64,000 bases of DNA from Amaranthus tricolor. Lineage: Eukaryota > Streptophyta > Magnoliopsida > Caryophyllales > Amaranthaceae. The number at the start of each line of letters is the position of its first letter. The first letter of the stretch is position 1. The stretch lies in contig NC_080053.1 in the NCBI RefSeq assembly GCF_026212465.1, positions 6,382,506-6,446,505 on the forward strand, in the 5' to 3' direction. This document shows, in pieces, positions 34,430 through 46,800 of this stretch. The position numbers and the translations under genes are program-made. Under the pieces are notes generated by a model. The model did no database searches. It was given only the letters and a program-made list of their open reading frames with translations, and was not told the DNA's origin.

Positions 34430-35517
34430 CTGAGGACGCAAATCAAATGTGGCCCCTATGGTCGAAACTATTCGGAAAGTGGCAAAAGAGACCTTAGGGG
34501 TGTCCTCGGGAAAATCAAAGGCGTATAGAGAGTCGTGATGGTGGAACATAGAGGTATAGAAGAAGCTAAAGGATAAAAATAAGAAAAAGAGCTAAAAAAG
34601 CAAAGTGGGCAGCAAAGAAAGCGGTAGGAGAGGCAAAAGTCGTGCCTATAGATGACAAACATATTTTTTATCAGAAGCCTGATACCAAAAAGAGGGAAAA
34701 ACATATTTTTTAAGTTTGCAAAAGCTAGGTCTAAGTAAACTTTTGAATGAAATAGTAGAATATAGATGACATCGCTAAGCAATCAAAATCTAAATAAAAT
34801 CGAGTCGTAATCAGGCCTGCTTTGTTGTATGAGATAGCAGAATGTTGGCCTGTAAAGAAAACTTTTGAATGTGCGGTCACACAATTATGGATAGAATTAG
34901 AAACCTGGAGTTTAAAGAGAAACTAGGGGTTGTCCCTATATGCGCAAAGATGCGAGAACATAGATTGAGATGGTTTGGACATTTGTAGAGAAAGACGTTT
35001 GACACCCCTGTGAAGACGTTCAAAAGCGTCATAGTGGAGGGCAAGAAAAGTCAAGAAAGACCTATGAGAATTTAAGAGGAACAAAAAAATGACTTGCATG
35101 AGTTATACCTCACTGAGGACCTACCCAGAGATAAAGGTTGTTGGAAGCACCTTATTCATGTCTTAAACTACTGATACTTTTTCGATTACTTGGGGTGTTC
35201 TTGTTCTTTGCCTTTTACAAATCATTCTTTTACACCTTTTTACTAAATTATTTTTATTTCATTTATATGTTTGTTTTATTTATTTTAATTTTTTTATTAA
35301 GGGCAAAGCTTGTGTTGTTACATGCGGGCTTACGGATTCAGTTCATTCAGTCCATTTTGTTGCAGGTTTCTCTTTTTCTGATGATTTTTCTCAAGCCGAG
35401 GGACTCTTTTACCGCATACGCTTTATAGGTATGGGGTGCCACCTTCCTTCCCTCTCAGACCCTAATCATAGTTCGTATAAATGAGATATACTGGTAAGAT
35501 GATGATAATGCTGATGA
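34430..35517 (+). mobile_element. RTE-type LINE 3' remnant
   Basis: Around 34590-34680 the plus strand encodes a basic segment (KKAKWAAKKAVGEAKV) and YQKPDTKKREKHIF, typical of the RTE ORF before the RT domain. At 34815-35000 follow ECWPVKKTFE-like and MRWFGH-like remnants, with frameshifts. It ends with TGGGGTGCCACC...ATACTGGTAAGATGATGATA, the simple-repeat type of 3' end used by RTE LINEs. The RT domain itself is deleted. Confidence 0.6.
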
Positions 35518-35930
35518 GAGTACTAATTAAATGTTTGACATTAATATATATTCGTTGCCACATTTCTTTATTGTATTATTTATTTATGTATTAATAATCT
35601 AATTAAATATTTGACATGAAACTTAACGTACAACACTAATTAGTAAATACTACTATTCATAAAAAAAATCAATACAAAACAAAATATTTTATCTGTTAAA
35701 CTTGAATAATGTGTTATAGGTCGGTCCAAATATACCTAAGAAACAAATTACGATTTAGTCATATACAAACTAATAATGATAACATTAAATTTTCCCTTTT
35801 AACTAAATAGAACAAATATATTCATCCCATTTGAAAACAATATACTTAAAAATAACTTAAACTAATTAAGAGTTACCTTTTATGATTACCAAATTAATAA
35901 AGTTTGCCTAAAATTTTGGAGTGTTACAAC
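35518..35930. other. AT-rich spacer, nothing recognised
   Basis: No ORF, terminal repeat or RNA gene is visible. Confidence 0.4.
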
Positions 35931-36678
35931 TGTTATGAATGGTATCATGAATGGTGTGACTTGAGTGCACAATTGGTGTATGCATTCATATGTAACTCTT
36001 GGGTTTGGAATCCAATGAGTATGGTAATGTGGGTGATTAAGTTGTTAACTTAATGATTGTAGTGTTTAAGTGTGATTTATTGTGATGAAGTATTCATGGG
36101 AATTATTGGTGTTAATGATGATTAATGAAGAAGTCCAAAGGGTCTTGGAAGATACTTTGCTCGAGCAGAATCTGACAGAGAAAGTCTGATGGTCGCTCGA
36201 CCGAGCGAGCTCTTTGGGTTGGTCGAGCGGTCAGACAGAATGCATCCAGAAGTTGTCTGTAGCTTGCTCGACCGAGCGAGATCTCTGTTTTTTGTCGAGC
36301 GGTTCCTCTAACTTGCCTAGGATGCTGGTTTTTGACCTTTGAAGTTCTTGGAGCTGTTTCATATCATTCATTATTCAATATTAAGCATGTGTTAAGTGAG
36401 CAATTGTCATTGAATGTACTTAGTACTATAAATAGAGCTCTCATACTCACTCAAACACAACCCCTAAACCAAACACATAGCCTTTTTGTTTTATCTCTTA
36501 CACAATTGTAATACTTCATTTGTAAGAGTATTTTATACTTCATTGATATAATATAAACATAAACTACACACGACGGAGGACGTAGCCATCTTTTGGGTGA
36601 ACCTCCTTAAATCTTTGTGTCTCTTTGCAAGTTTACATTATCAAGCGTTGTTTTATTCTTTGATGTTTGCATCATTCA
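35931..36678 (+). mobile_element. Copia-like LTR (solo or truncated)
   Basis: It begins TGTTATGAATGG and ends near TTTGCATCATTCA. It has a TATA region (ACTATAAATAGAGCTCTCAT) and the GGAGGACGTAGCCATCTTTT...GGTGAACCTCCTTAAATCTT block common near the 3' end of plant Copia LTRs. It carries two copies of the palindromic word CTCGACCGAGCGAG. The first 230 bp match window 1-231 in opposite orientation. I found no TSD and no second LTR. Confidence 0.6.
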
Positions 36679-36858
36679 TCTAAGTTTTTAGCGTCGTATC
36701 GATCTTGGCTAATTATTTCAACAACACTTCCATTCTTCCTTTTGTGGTGAAAGCTATTGCATTGGCGAGCAAAAAGCAGGTTGCTGAGATTTATTGGGGA
36801 AATTGGGCGGATTGTACTGTGGCTTAGGCGTGATGTGTTGCGTATTTTGCACATTTGA

Positions 36859-37207
36859 GGGTGTGCGAGGTGATCGACTGTACATTGCCTCCTTTTCTCC
36901 CGTATATGAAAAAGTTAATCAAAAAAAATATATGTTAAGTTTATTAATAAAATAAATACATTTATTATAAATAAGGCGCAAAATAAAAGTTTTGCACAGG
37001 ACCCCATAATTTTCCAAGACGGCTCTGTCAGGGGGGCCTTTAAGGGTGTGCGAGGTGATTGACTGTACATTGCCCATTTTTCTCCCGTATATAAAAAACT
37101 TAATCAAAAAAGAAATATGTTAAGTTTATTAATAAAATAAATATATTTATTATAAATAAGACGCAAAATAAAAATTTTACATACGGCTTCAAAATTTTCA
37201 AGACGGT
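36859..37207. repeat. 185-bp tandem duplication
   Basis: GGGTGTGCGAGGTGATCGAC at 36859 recurs at 37044 (GGGTGTGCGAGGTGATTGAC). Both are followed by CTCCCGTATAT, TTAAGTTTATTAATAAAATA and CGCAAAATAAAA. This explains the similar minus-strand ORFs here. Function unknown; probably transposon-derived. Confidence 0.8.
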
Positions 37208-37276
37208 TCTTTTTAAAATATTTAGTTGGCTCAAACAAGATGGTCTCTTTGATGCCATCTCTCTCAAATAATTTTG

Positions 37277-38425
37277 CGCATATTTCATGACATACCACTG
37301 AGTTTCTCCGAAATTCACCATATACCACACAAAATGTTTTAATTCACCATATACCATTGAGTTTTCGTCCGTTAGCACAGAATACTATTAATGACAACTG
37401 CCGTCAGTGTGCCGTTTGTGGTAAATTACCAGTTTGTCCTTACGCATTCAACTAGCGCCATTGTTAGGGTTGACTTCTCCAAACACATGAAATCTGGGAT
37501 TCAATCATCTCAGACCCATCTTTCAAGAAATCCTACATATCTCGCAATTCATTGTCACCATGGTTCATTATTGAACGAAATTTAACCTCGAATTCAAAAC
37601 TCCCCTCAAATAGAGTAGTTTCAACCCAATTAAACATCCAAGAACCCCCAAAAGTAAGTACTCTTTTTATTAATTTCGGGATTGATTTACCCAATTTCTT
37701 TCACCCAAAATTGCTAGCCTCTAGTAATGGATTTTTATTTATTGCCGTCATAAATTCCAATGACAATAAGCCTATTACCACAGATGAAAGGCTCAATTTA
37801 TATGTGATTAATGAATGGGTTCAAGTTACAAAACCTCCCTTGGCTTTTAGCGGTCGACTGGGTATTGGATTCATCACCCAGATTAACAAAACTAAAGGGG
37901 TTTTAGACACGTTTATGATTGTGGATTGTCAATTAAATATTCACTCTGAATTCTCTTGGTTTTATGTGTTATTATTCCAAAACAATAGAATGGAGATTGA
38001 AATGTGCAAATCATTTGTTTGGGGAGTACCCTTGGATGAATGGGGGTGAAGTATTTGTATTTGATGACAAATTTATTTGGTTTGATTTTAATGTTGGGTT
38101 AATAGTTTGGGATAATCCTTTAAGTGTAGAAAAATAAGTTGTTTGTCGGTTAATCAAGCTTCCACCGGATGATTATGAGGATATTTCTAGTGTGAGAGTC
38201 GACGGTGGTGGCGGGTATATTTTTAAAAAATAGTATTTGACGCAAAAAAAAGGAATGGTATATGGTAAATTAATAATTTACTACAAACGGCACACTGATG
38301 GCAGTTGTCATTAATGGTATTCTGTGCTAACGGATGAAAACTCAATGGTATATGGTAAATTAAAACATTTTGTATAGTATATGGTGAATTTCTGAGAAAC
38401 TCAGTGATATATCATGAAATATCCG
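37277..38425. mobile_element. Pack-MULE-like element with 150-bp terminal inverted repeats
   Basis: The left end CATATTTCATGACATACCAC and the inverted right end GATATTTCATGATATATCAC start near-identical inverted repeats of about 150 bp. They include TTCACCATATAC, AAAATGTTTTAATT, CCGTTAGCACAGAATAC, AATGACAACTGCC and CAGTGTGCCGTTTGT. Flanks ATAATTTTG and ATAATTTGT suggest a degenerate 9-bp duplication (7 of 9). The interior holds no transposase but does hold a host-like coding fragment on the plus strand. Confidence 0.75.
37550..38230 (+). pseudogene. Captured gene fragment, F-box-associated/DUF1618-like
   Basis: An open frame to 38049 has PKLLASSNGFLFIAV and NLYVINEWVQVTKPP, reminiscent of F-box-associated/kelch-like proteins (LLASSNGLL...). 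After a +1 change in a G run near 38043 it goes on as EVFVFDDKFIWFDFNVGLIV and VCRLIKLPPDDYED. This resembles DUF1618-type proteins (W-F/V-D...G-L/I...LP). There is no start codon with clear context, and a stop follows LSVEK. It lies entirely between the terminal inverted repeats. The parent gene is not in the window. Confidence 0.5.
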
Positions 38426-38539
38426 ATAATTTGTATTTTCTTGTTCTACACAAATAGTAGCACTAGATACACAATGTAAGTGGTCCGCACCAGTGAGCGT
38501 GACATGTACATTAGCTTAATTTATTAGATGATAAAATCA

Positions 38540-38555
38540 GATAAGATAAGGCCCA
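38540..38555 (+). promoter_or_regulatory. Double I-box and GGCCCA motif upstream of LHCB4
   Basis: GATAAGATAAGGCCCA holds two overlapping GATAAG I-boxes and a GGCCCA element about 205 bp before the start codon. I-boxes are known light-response motifs of photosynthesis genes. A TATA-like TTTTATAA lies at 38643-38650, about 110 bp before the ATG. Confidence 0.5.
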
Positions 38556-38756
38556 AACTCAGTCAGCCGTGAGATAGATATTCTACCTCAATCCAACGCC
38601 TAACATACATTCACCTTAGATAGCCCATCACCCAAACATCACTTTTATAACAACCCCACCAGAAACCAGTTGAAACCTTATATTCACCAAAAATCAACAC
38701 TCCTAAAATCTACACACACCCTTAACCACCACTAATCCTCCTATAATAAAATCAAA

Positions 38757-39890
38757 ATGGCCTCGGCTTCTGCCACTGCTACCGCAACTGCCTCGTCGTT
38801 TATTGGTACACGCCTCCCTGATGTACCATCAAATTCAGGAAAGGTCACGTGTCGGTTTGGGTTCGGAACTAAAAAGGTGGCAAAAAAAGCCCAGCCCAAG
38901 AGGAGTTCAGGAGGTTCAGACCGTCCATTATGGTACCCAGGTGCTAAGGCCCCAGAATATTTGGATGGAACCTTAGTAGGTGATTATGGGTTTGATCCAT
39001 TTGGGCTTGGGAAACCAGCAGAGTACTTACAATTTGACTATGATGGATTGGATCAGAACTTGGCCAAGAATGTGGCTGGTGACATTATTGGAACCAGGAC
39101 TGAGTCGGATGACGTTAAGGCGACATCATTGCAGCCATACAGTGAAGTTTTTGGGCTTCAAAGGTTTAGGGAGTGTGAGCTTATCCATGGAAGATGGGCT
39201 ATGTTGGCTACTCTTGGTGCTCTAACTGTTGAGTGGCTCACTGGTGTTACATGGCAAGATGCTGGCAAGGTAAGCTTAAGCTGTGATCTTTTGTTAATAC
39301 AACAATTTTTGCTATTGGGTTTATACAAATTAAATTGGTTTTGGTATGGGCTTTAACTTTTCTACTAGCACCGGTGAAATTTAAAAATTAAATTCGTTTA
39401 GCAATAACAAATTGTTGTATAAGACGGTATCACCAAGAGATGCACCTCATACATGGGTTAAATGGCAAATCGTCTCACCAAAAGACAATCTCTCACAGGA
39501 TTAGCTCTTTGACATTTAGTGTTTGTTGTTTTGTAGGTGGAGCTCATTGAAGGATCATCCTACCTTGGTCAACCACTTCCGTTCTCAATGACCACATTGA
39601 TCTGGATTGAAGTATTGGTGATTGGGTTCATTGAGTTCCAGAGGAATGCAGAGCTTGACCCAGAAAAGAGACTTTACCCAGGTGGAAGCTTTGACCCGTT
39701 GGGTTTAGCATCTGACCCAGAAAAGAAATCAACCCTTCAGTTAGCTGAGATCAAGCATGCTAGATTAGCAATGGTTGGCTTCCTTGGCTTTGCTGTTCAA
39801 GCTGCTGTAACCGGTAAAGGCCCACTCGACAACTGGGCAACCCATTTGAGCGACCCACTCCACACTACTATCTTGGACAGGTTCCTGTAG
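38757..39890 (+). CDS. LHCB4: Chlorophyll a/b-binding protein CP29 (minor PSII antenna)
   Basis: Two exons, 38757-39269 and 39537-39890, give 288 residues. CP29 is a monomeric thylakoid antenna protein linking LHCII trimers to the PSII core. The Ala/Ser/Thr-rich start is the chloroplast transit peptide. The mature part has [16 protein letters not shown] and [17 protein letters not shown], the first chlorophyll-binding helix [14 protein letters not shown], the CP29-specific stretch [20 protein letters not shown], the second helix [18 protein letters not shown], and the third helix [19 protein letters not shown]. The unusually long N-terminal loop separates it from other LHC proteins. The C-terminus [19 protein letters not shown] is complete, unlike the shortened LHCB4.3/LHCB8 type, though the last residues differ from the common ...IDTFSSS. 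The start is the first ATG after the TATA-like site. Confidence 0.96.
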
Positions 39891-40884
39891 AATGACTTAT
39901 AGGGACTCTAGGGAACTTGGGAATCTATACATTAAAATTACCTCATCAGATGTGGTTACATGTGTTGAGGAAGATTACTGTTTATTGCACTAGTACTGTA
40001 AAAGGAGTGTAATATTTGGCAGATGATTTAGAATGGAAAAGGCATTCTGTAGACATTTTACATGTTTTTTAGGGAGAATTATTTATATTTATATATATTA
40101 TTGGTAAATCGCATTCCTAGAATAGAAGATGGTTGAAACTGGCTGTATAAAATTCAAGGGAAAAGAACCAATTGAAACAAAAACAATAGGAGTTGGGACT
40201 TTAACCATTAATTCAACGGCTGATCTTATACATCTATAAGCCAATTTCCATCCTTTCCTAGAACCAAAAATACAAATGGAAGGAGTCACAAAGCTCTCAC
40301 AATTATTGGTATTAATGAGCAAAGAAAAGTGGTGGAAATCCGAAAATTAATTTTTAAAAGACAAGTCGAGACAATCTTTAATGTACACTCTTCGTAAAAG
40401 AGCTCTTATTGAGAAAATTCCAATGTTGATACAATCTTTAATGGAAACTTAGAATTTGCAAAATGAATAAAAGTTGTCATTAATGTGCAAAACTTGATTG
40501 AAAATAAACAATACATTAAACCTAAGCCACAAGTGGCTTTCACCTAAGCGTATTTAAGAGTCGAATGTACATAATCTTATCGTTTATGATTGATAACTGA
40601 TGCTATAAATATCCAAATCTATATATTCCTTGAATTATGATAATATCAGCTTTATTTCCATGTTCCTGAATTCCCAGCCAATCGCAATCACTATTTTTAG
40701 GCCGATTATGGAGGCTCACTGTCACATCAAATATGTCATTGGCTGAAAGCTACGTGTGTTTATGAACCTCCTTCGGGAAGGGAACAACTTAGTGGAAGTA
40801 CCAAGATATCAGGTACACAACCTCAACATTCTCGCTAAATTATGTTCATAGAGCCAAGATGTCGGCTACTCCACCTTAACATTA
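39891..40884. other. Spacer between convergent LHCB4 and CCR4 genes
   Basis: It holds both 3' UTRs. No ORF with coding character, repeat ends or RNA gene is visible; minus-strand ORFs near 40100-40320 have no recognisable content. Confidence 0.4.
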
Positions 40885-43800
40885 TCACTTCTTGATGAAA
40901 ACCAATTCAGAAGCCAACGCAATATGATCACTTCCCCATTTCTGAACACATACAAAAATACTTTGATTTACTATATATAAATTATCTCAAGTGATTTCTA
41001 AATGCAAGCAACTTTTACAAAGCAACCAAGGTAAAGTTAAAAAGATAAAAAAAGATACGGCCATACGGGACCACGGGAGGTTTGATTTGGGTGTATGCTA
41101 CATGGTTACAGAATCAGACATACAATGAATTTTCAAACCCTTCTTTTGGGTGTATATTAAGATCCAAGGGGCAGTCCGATCCTGGGTATTTGTAATACCC
41201 ATCAGAAATTAAGCTAGCGTGAGAGGGAGAAGCACACTCACACATCTATAAACTTGCACCAAGGTTGAATTTTACCAAGTGTGAAATGCTATAACCTAGC
41301 ATGATGGCATTAATGGTGAATTTTCACAAGCAAGCAGACTAATTGCAACGACAAAAATTCAGTAATGCTATATTTGGAAATGTTGATTTTATTTGGAAAT
41401 CTAGAATTGACTCAAATTTAGTGATTGACAAATCAAAAAGATTAAATTTGGATTCGAGTCAATTCAACCATAGTTTTAAAAGTAGTTATAGTTGAGAATT
41501 TGAGAGTGACTTTCCAAACCTTGCCATTTTCAAATTCTTCATTCATAATCTCATAATTGAAATGCACAATGTGAAATGAAATATTTGTTTCTAGACACAA
41601 CCTAAGCGTATTAGAAATAATAATAATCAAGAGGCAAATCAATTATAATATGAAAAGCATCTAATAATATGCAAATTAACAGGAAACTAACCTTTGTTGG
41701 GAATCCCCCACTAGGTTGCATAGCTAATTTTGAAATTGGAGCAAGAACTTTAGCGGTACAAAGACCTTCAGATCGCCTGTATGCCGTAGAAGCAAAAATC
41801 ACGTGAACAGTTCAAATCGAGGAAGAAGAAATTCTGTTTGGAAAACAAGCAGCTCAAAGGTGAAAACAACATTATGCTCACCATATGTAATCAACAGTTC
41901 CCATGAAACAAGTGTTATAACTAGTCACCAATGGCTCTCCATTTGAATCTCTCGTCCCAGTAGAGCCCTAGCAAAGCCAAACAAAATTCATCATACAATT
42001 GCCTAAAAAATATGATAAAAAGGGCCACAACAAGAACAAAATTGCTGCAGCAACCTATATGAATCTACCCCTCACAGGACCTGAAAGAATAAACGTTTTA
42101 AACCTTACTACTAATCAATCAATCCACCAAGTATCATGCACCAAGTCTAAAAATATGAAAAGTCTACGTGAAATTCTCATAACAAACAAGGTACTAAGCA
42201 AGAAATTCAAGCAACTACTAACAATAATTCTCATTTAATTGCAGAAAGTGAAAATGTTACATATCCATCCAACGAGGAGATATGAAGAACTTATCAAAAT
42301 AGATTCGGTTTGGTTGTGCTTGTTCAGACTTCAGCAAGTAGACAAAAGAATGGCCTTTGTCCAAAATATAACTAGATAAGCGTCCACTGTTAGGAGAATC
42401 TTGTTATGTCTTGTATCTAAAACTACTCAAAGTAAACCCTAAATAGTGTAAGTAGGTTCATAAATTACTGTTGTCTAAAAGAAAACAATAAAGCAATCAA
42501 AAGTACCCATAGCAAGCCCCATATCATATCTTCCTTTGTAATAGAAGTATATAAAAGGCAGTGGCATTAAGTCATGAACCTACCACCACTTCTGTGTAAG
42601 TGCTCTTAAGCTTTAAAGGGTGCTCAAGAACAGTACTATCAACATTTCCTGTGGCAGTAGTTATCTCCAACGGTGTCCAAAGAGATGGATCATAAGGTTT
42701 GTCCACATCAACGGTCTCATGTTCAGGAACCACATCACCTGAAATTGCGAAAAACAGGTTTTCAAAAAGTTCATCACATTCAAAAATTGGTCTTCCACAC
42801 AAGAAGTTACCATCTCACCCAGATTTGGAGGAAAGGCATCCCTACAATTGCTTATCTCAGACAAGCAGTCCTCAGCATCTTCACCTAAATCTCCTTCATC
42901 TTCTGAAGATTCATCAATCACATTGAGTGAAAGCCCAGTCATTTTTACATCTATATCATGGTTCAAAGATAAACTTGAGTTTGGCACATATGCTTCGTAT
43001 TTGCATCCAAGATTAGGTTCACAGATCGTACCTAGCATGTTTTCTTCATCCGATTCTGACGAATGTGTTTGGATGTTGTCTAAATGAGACAAGTTTGAGT
43101 TATTACCATCCTTTTCCACATTATTCCTGCCAAAGTCATGTCTAACAGAAGACAATCTATCACCATTGTGGGTGCTACTGTCTTCAGTTGTTAAAATTCC
43201 TTTCATTTTCTCCTTGAGCGTCAAAGAGGAGCTAATCGCATTTTCAGGACCTCTTAATGTCTCATTGGTTTCAGCAACTTTGGCTGATGGATTCTCATCT
43301 TTATTCAATTCAGCAAGATGACCCTGACTGTTCAAATTATCACTCAATTCATTTAGCCCTCTATTCTCCTTAAAAGATGTCACTGGCACACTTAGCATAG
43401 AAACAACAGAAGAGTTTTCCAGGCTAACTGGAGTTTGGTTATTCTCAATAATGCTTTGTCCCTCATTCTCATTTTCAAGTAAATGGTGCTGGCTCGTATC
43501 AATATTATTATATTGTACTGTTGTGGGAATGGCCATATTGCGAGTTGGCTGTTCCCTAGGAAATTGGGCAGGCATTGTAAAACCATATATCAGGAATAGA
43601 GTGGATATCATTCAGATAATTTGGGACAGAGAAAAAAAAATACCTAAATTGAGGGCCATATTGTCTGGGTGGAGGTTGAATCTCAGCAGACGCTTGTCCA
43701 GATACCTTGTCTCTGTCTACTTCAGATATATCTAGCTGCCATACATAAATTTTGATAACTCAAATGCCATAAGAATAGTGAGAGTAGCCATCCCAAGAAA

Positions 43801-46800
43801 TAAAAGGCCCCAGCTTTACCTTCTGCTCAGATATGAAGTTGTACAGTGGACTCTGCCATAATCAAGTGAGTTAGTTGTCACAAAAGCACAATTTAACTGA
43901 ATGATGAAAAAATTTTGAAGTTGTATACCTTTGGAGTGCAATTAAAATCACCACATAGGACCACTGGCGCATCCTCCCACATCTTCGATACAGCTTGAGC
44001 CTTTTCAAGAAGTATCCTGACCTACATACAGCAATAAAACTTCTCACACCAAAGTCTTCCATTGCTAGTCTATAAACAGAGGGGCACAGTAAATAAAACT
44101 TTTCAGCCAAACAGCAAAGATACAACAATGCCAAAGAAATAATCACAACAAAATGGGGTGCCCCAAAAAAACCAAAACAATTCAACATGGGAAATCTTTG
44201 CCGACAAAAAATCTCACTTTATTCGGCAGTATTGAATATTTAATCTACAACTAAGTATCAATTCCAATGACCATCTACATACGTTCTCCCCATCCCCTTT
44301 TTCCTATCTATCGTCATAGGCTAGTGTAAATACCAATTCTTCACGTCGTTCTTCAATCATGTTATGAAAGTTATCTATGACCTGCCTTAACTTCTCAAAG
44401 TTTCAACAATCCACTTTCCTAACGGGTTCATATTTTTGATCTTAACACATGACCAAATCAATCAGATTAATTCCCTCTCTTTTCGTTGAATTATCTATGA
44501 CTCCAAGACCCTTTCTTATGTTTGAACATGGTCTGAAAAAGAACTACAACCTTGCATTAAGAGCTAGAAGAAAAACATGATATGCTACCAGCATGGCAAG
44601 AATAGGTAGAGGGAATTGATTACTAGCCAAAAGATCATTAGAGAAACTTGGAGATTGACATATTGCAACGAAGTTAAATAATCCATTAATAAGGTGTTTT
44701 ATTCCATAAACATGTAAAGTTAAGTGCAAGATAGGAGCTTAACTTGCACACAAGCTCATGGAAATCGAGCGCCTTGGGTAAGCGATTGGCTCGGCTCCTT
44801 GATAGGGCTAGGCGAGAGATTCTTTAAGAAGAGTTCCTTAAAACACCATTTGGTTTTAGTCTTTAAAAAGGCCCATTTGCTGAGTGTACCCACTATGTTT
44901 GTTTTCTCTTTTCTTCGTTATTTCTCATGTATCTTTTTCTTCTTGTTATTATTTTGGGATTTATATATTTTCATATTCAGGGCATTAGGGTGCCTCACAC
45001 CCAAAAATTAGTGCCATGCGTGACACCTAGAGCTTAGGTGTCCATACCTTAGGGTGCATTGTACACTTTAAAACTAAGGAAAGGATATACAGATGGGAAG
45101 CTGAGCATATATGTCAGGTAAAAGAAAAAGAGAATAGCTAAAAACGAGATTTACAAGCTTGGCGAGCAACATTAATATAAGTACACTAACAAGTGGATCC
45201 AAGTTGTAACAAATTTCCAGCATAACAAGAACATATAGGTTGTATAGATTCAAGGATGATTACGCAGCCCAAGCTTTATAGTTTAAGGATTTTTAAACAG
45301 CCAATCCTTCAATGGTTCTACCATTGTTCTTCTATTATTCCGTCGCATGAAGGTGAAGATGCACGAGTCAGATTCCTTTAATTTTGTCTGATTTTTTAAA
45401 ACTTTAAAAGATAATTGGCATAAACATTGAATCTGTGTCACCCATACTCAAACACATTACCTTGCAGGCTTGCATAAAGTAACTCTATGACCTAACTAAG
45501 TTCTGATACCTGGCCTAGCTTGATTTCTCCTCTTCTTGGATTGTAAAGCACATGAATGTTGCAGATGACAACTCTATTAGAGCCTTCTGAGCTGCAGCAG
45601 CAAATAAAAAAAATTAATAAAAAATAAATAAAATATAAATTGATTAGAGCAGTTATATCGCCAGTCTCAACAATTAAGTAATAAGGAAAATGAGAAAAAA
45701 AAGTAATTGAAAAAGAGGGGTGATAAGAGTATCCTGTGAGGTATATAATCAGTATGTAAGTCATATACTTATACTTGTCCACACAGAACAAGCCGACAAA
45801 TAACTAGAGTACTTTTGTGTCTAAAAGTACTAACATCAAACTTGCATTATAGTCATTCACTCAGGCTCCCATGTGTGGCAAACACAAGTCATCAAGTAGG
45901 ATGTTCTATCACCAATCCCTAAGTCATGTGGGGAACTGGTATAACTCACGAAGTGCGAGTGACTCCCTGGTCTATGAGGTCGCACACACAGTAGAATCAT
46001 TATCGGGCGGGGTTTCAGGAGAGAGCATATTATATCGTGTTTTTACACTTTGGGGTGGGCCCTGAGAGAGGGCAAACAACCCAGAGTAAAAACCAACTTC
46101 TCTTTAACACACAAAAAAAAAGAGCAACCTCTGCAATACCGCAAGGCATCATATTACGAAAAACTTATACACAAGCATTACCTTAGTGATGAAGCCAACC
46201 GGTCTCTTTTATGATTTGGAAGTAATGACTGTAAATTAAAAAAAAGGCTTTTTAAAGATCATATTCTAACATGAGCAAGGAAAAAATAGCTCAAAATTTG
46301 ACATCCAAGATCGGAAAGCATACCTCTAGAACACAAATTTGAGCAACGTTATCCCGCATTCCATGTTTGTTGAACTCAATACACTCTTCATACATCAGCT
46401 TAAACCTATACCCACAATCTTCAAACAAATTCACAAAAGAACCAACTCAAGGATAAAATTATGTCATCAAAATTGACAATACTAACTAGCCAACATCCTC
46501 ACATACAAGTTGATGTAAACTCTATTTTCAAAAAAGCCATTACCTTGTTGTTCGCCAAAAGATAGCACACCCATCAATTGGATCACCAGTTCGCATCTGA
46601 TACATTGGAGAATGATTAGGCTCTATTGTACAAGACCATATACTTACTCATCGGCAATTAAAACAAACATATTCATCAAAGCTTAACCATTTCAGGAAAT
46701 TACAAAGGATTGATTGAAGACCTAAGGCCTCTACTTCACTTCATGAATAACACAAGTCTTTAAAAAAAAGACAAAACATTAGCTCAAATCCATGAATATC

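Noticed and set aside
37100..37378. Pair of similar minus-strand ORFs (also 36919-37107)
   Set aside because: They are translations of the two copies of a 185-bp tandem duplication, AT-rich and with no protein-like character.
38757..39890. LHCB4.3/LHCB8 identity for the CP29 gene
   Set aside because: The C-terminal region that is shortened in LHCB4.3 is present here ([13 protein letters not shown]).
42572..42802. Separate 76-residue minus-strand protein
   Set aside because: The upstream part is intron of CCR4 (42818-42739); the rest is exon 42738-42584 in phase with its neighbours.
44220..44520. Possible LINE or other transposon fragment in a CCR4 intron
   Set aside because: A few phrases looked familiar, but I could not find a frame, motif or end to support it.
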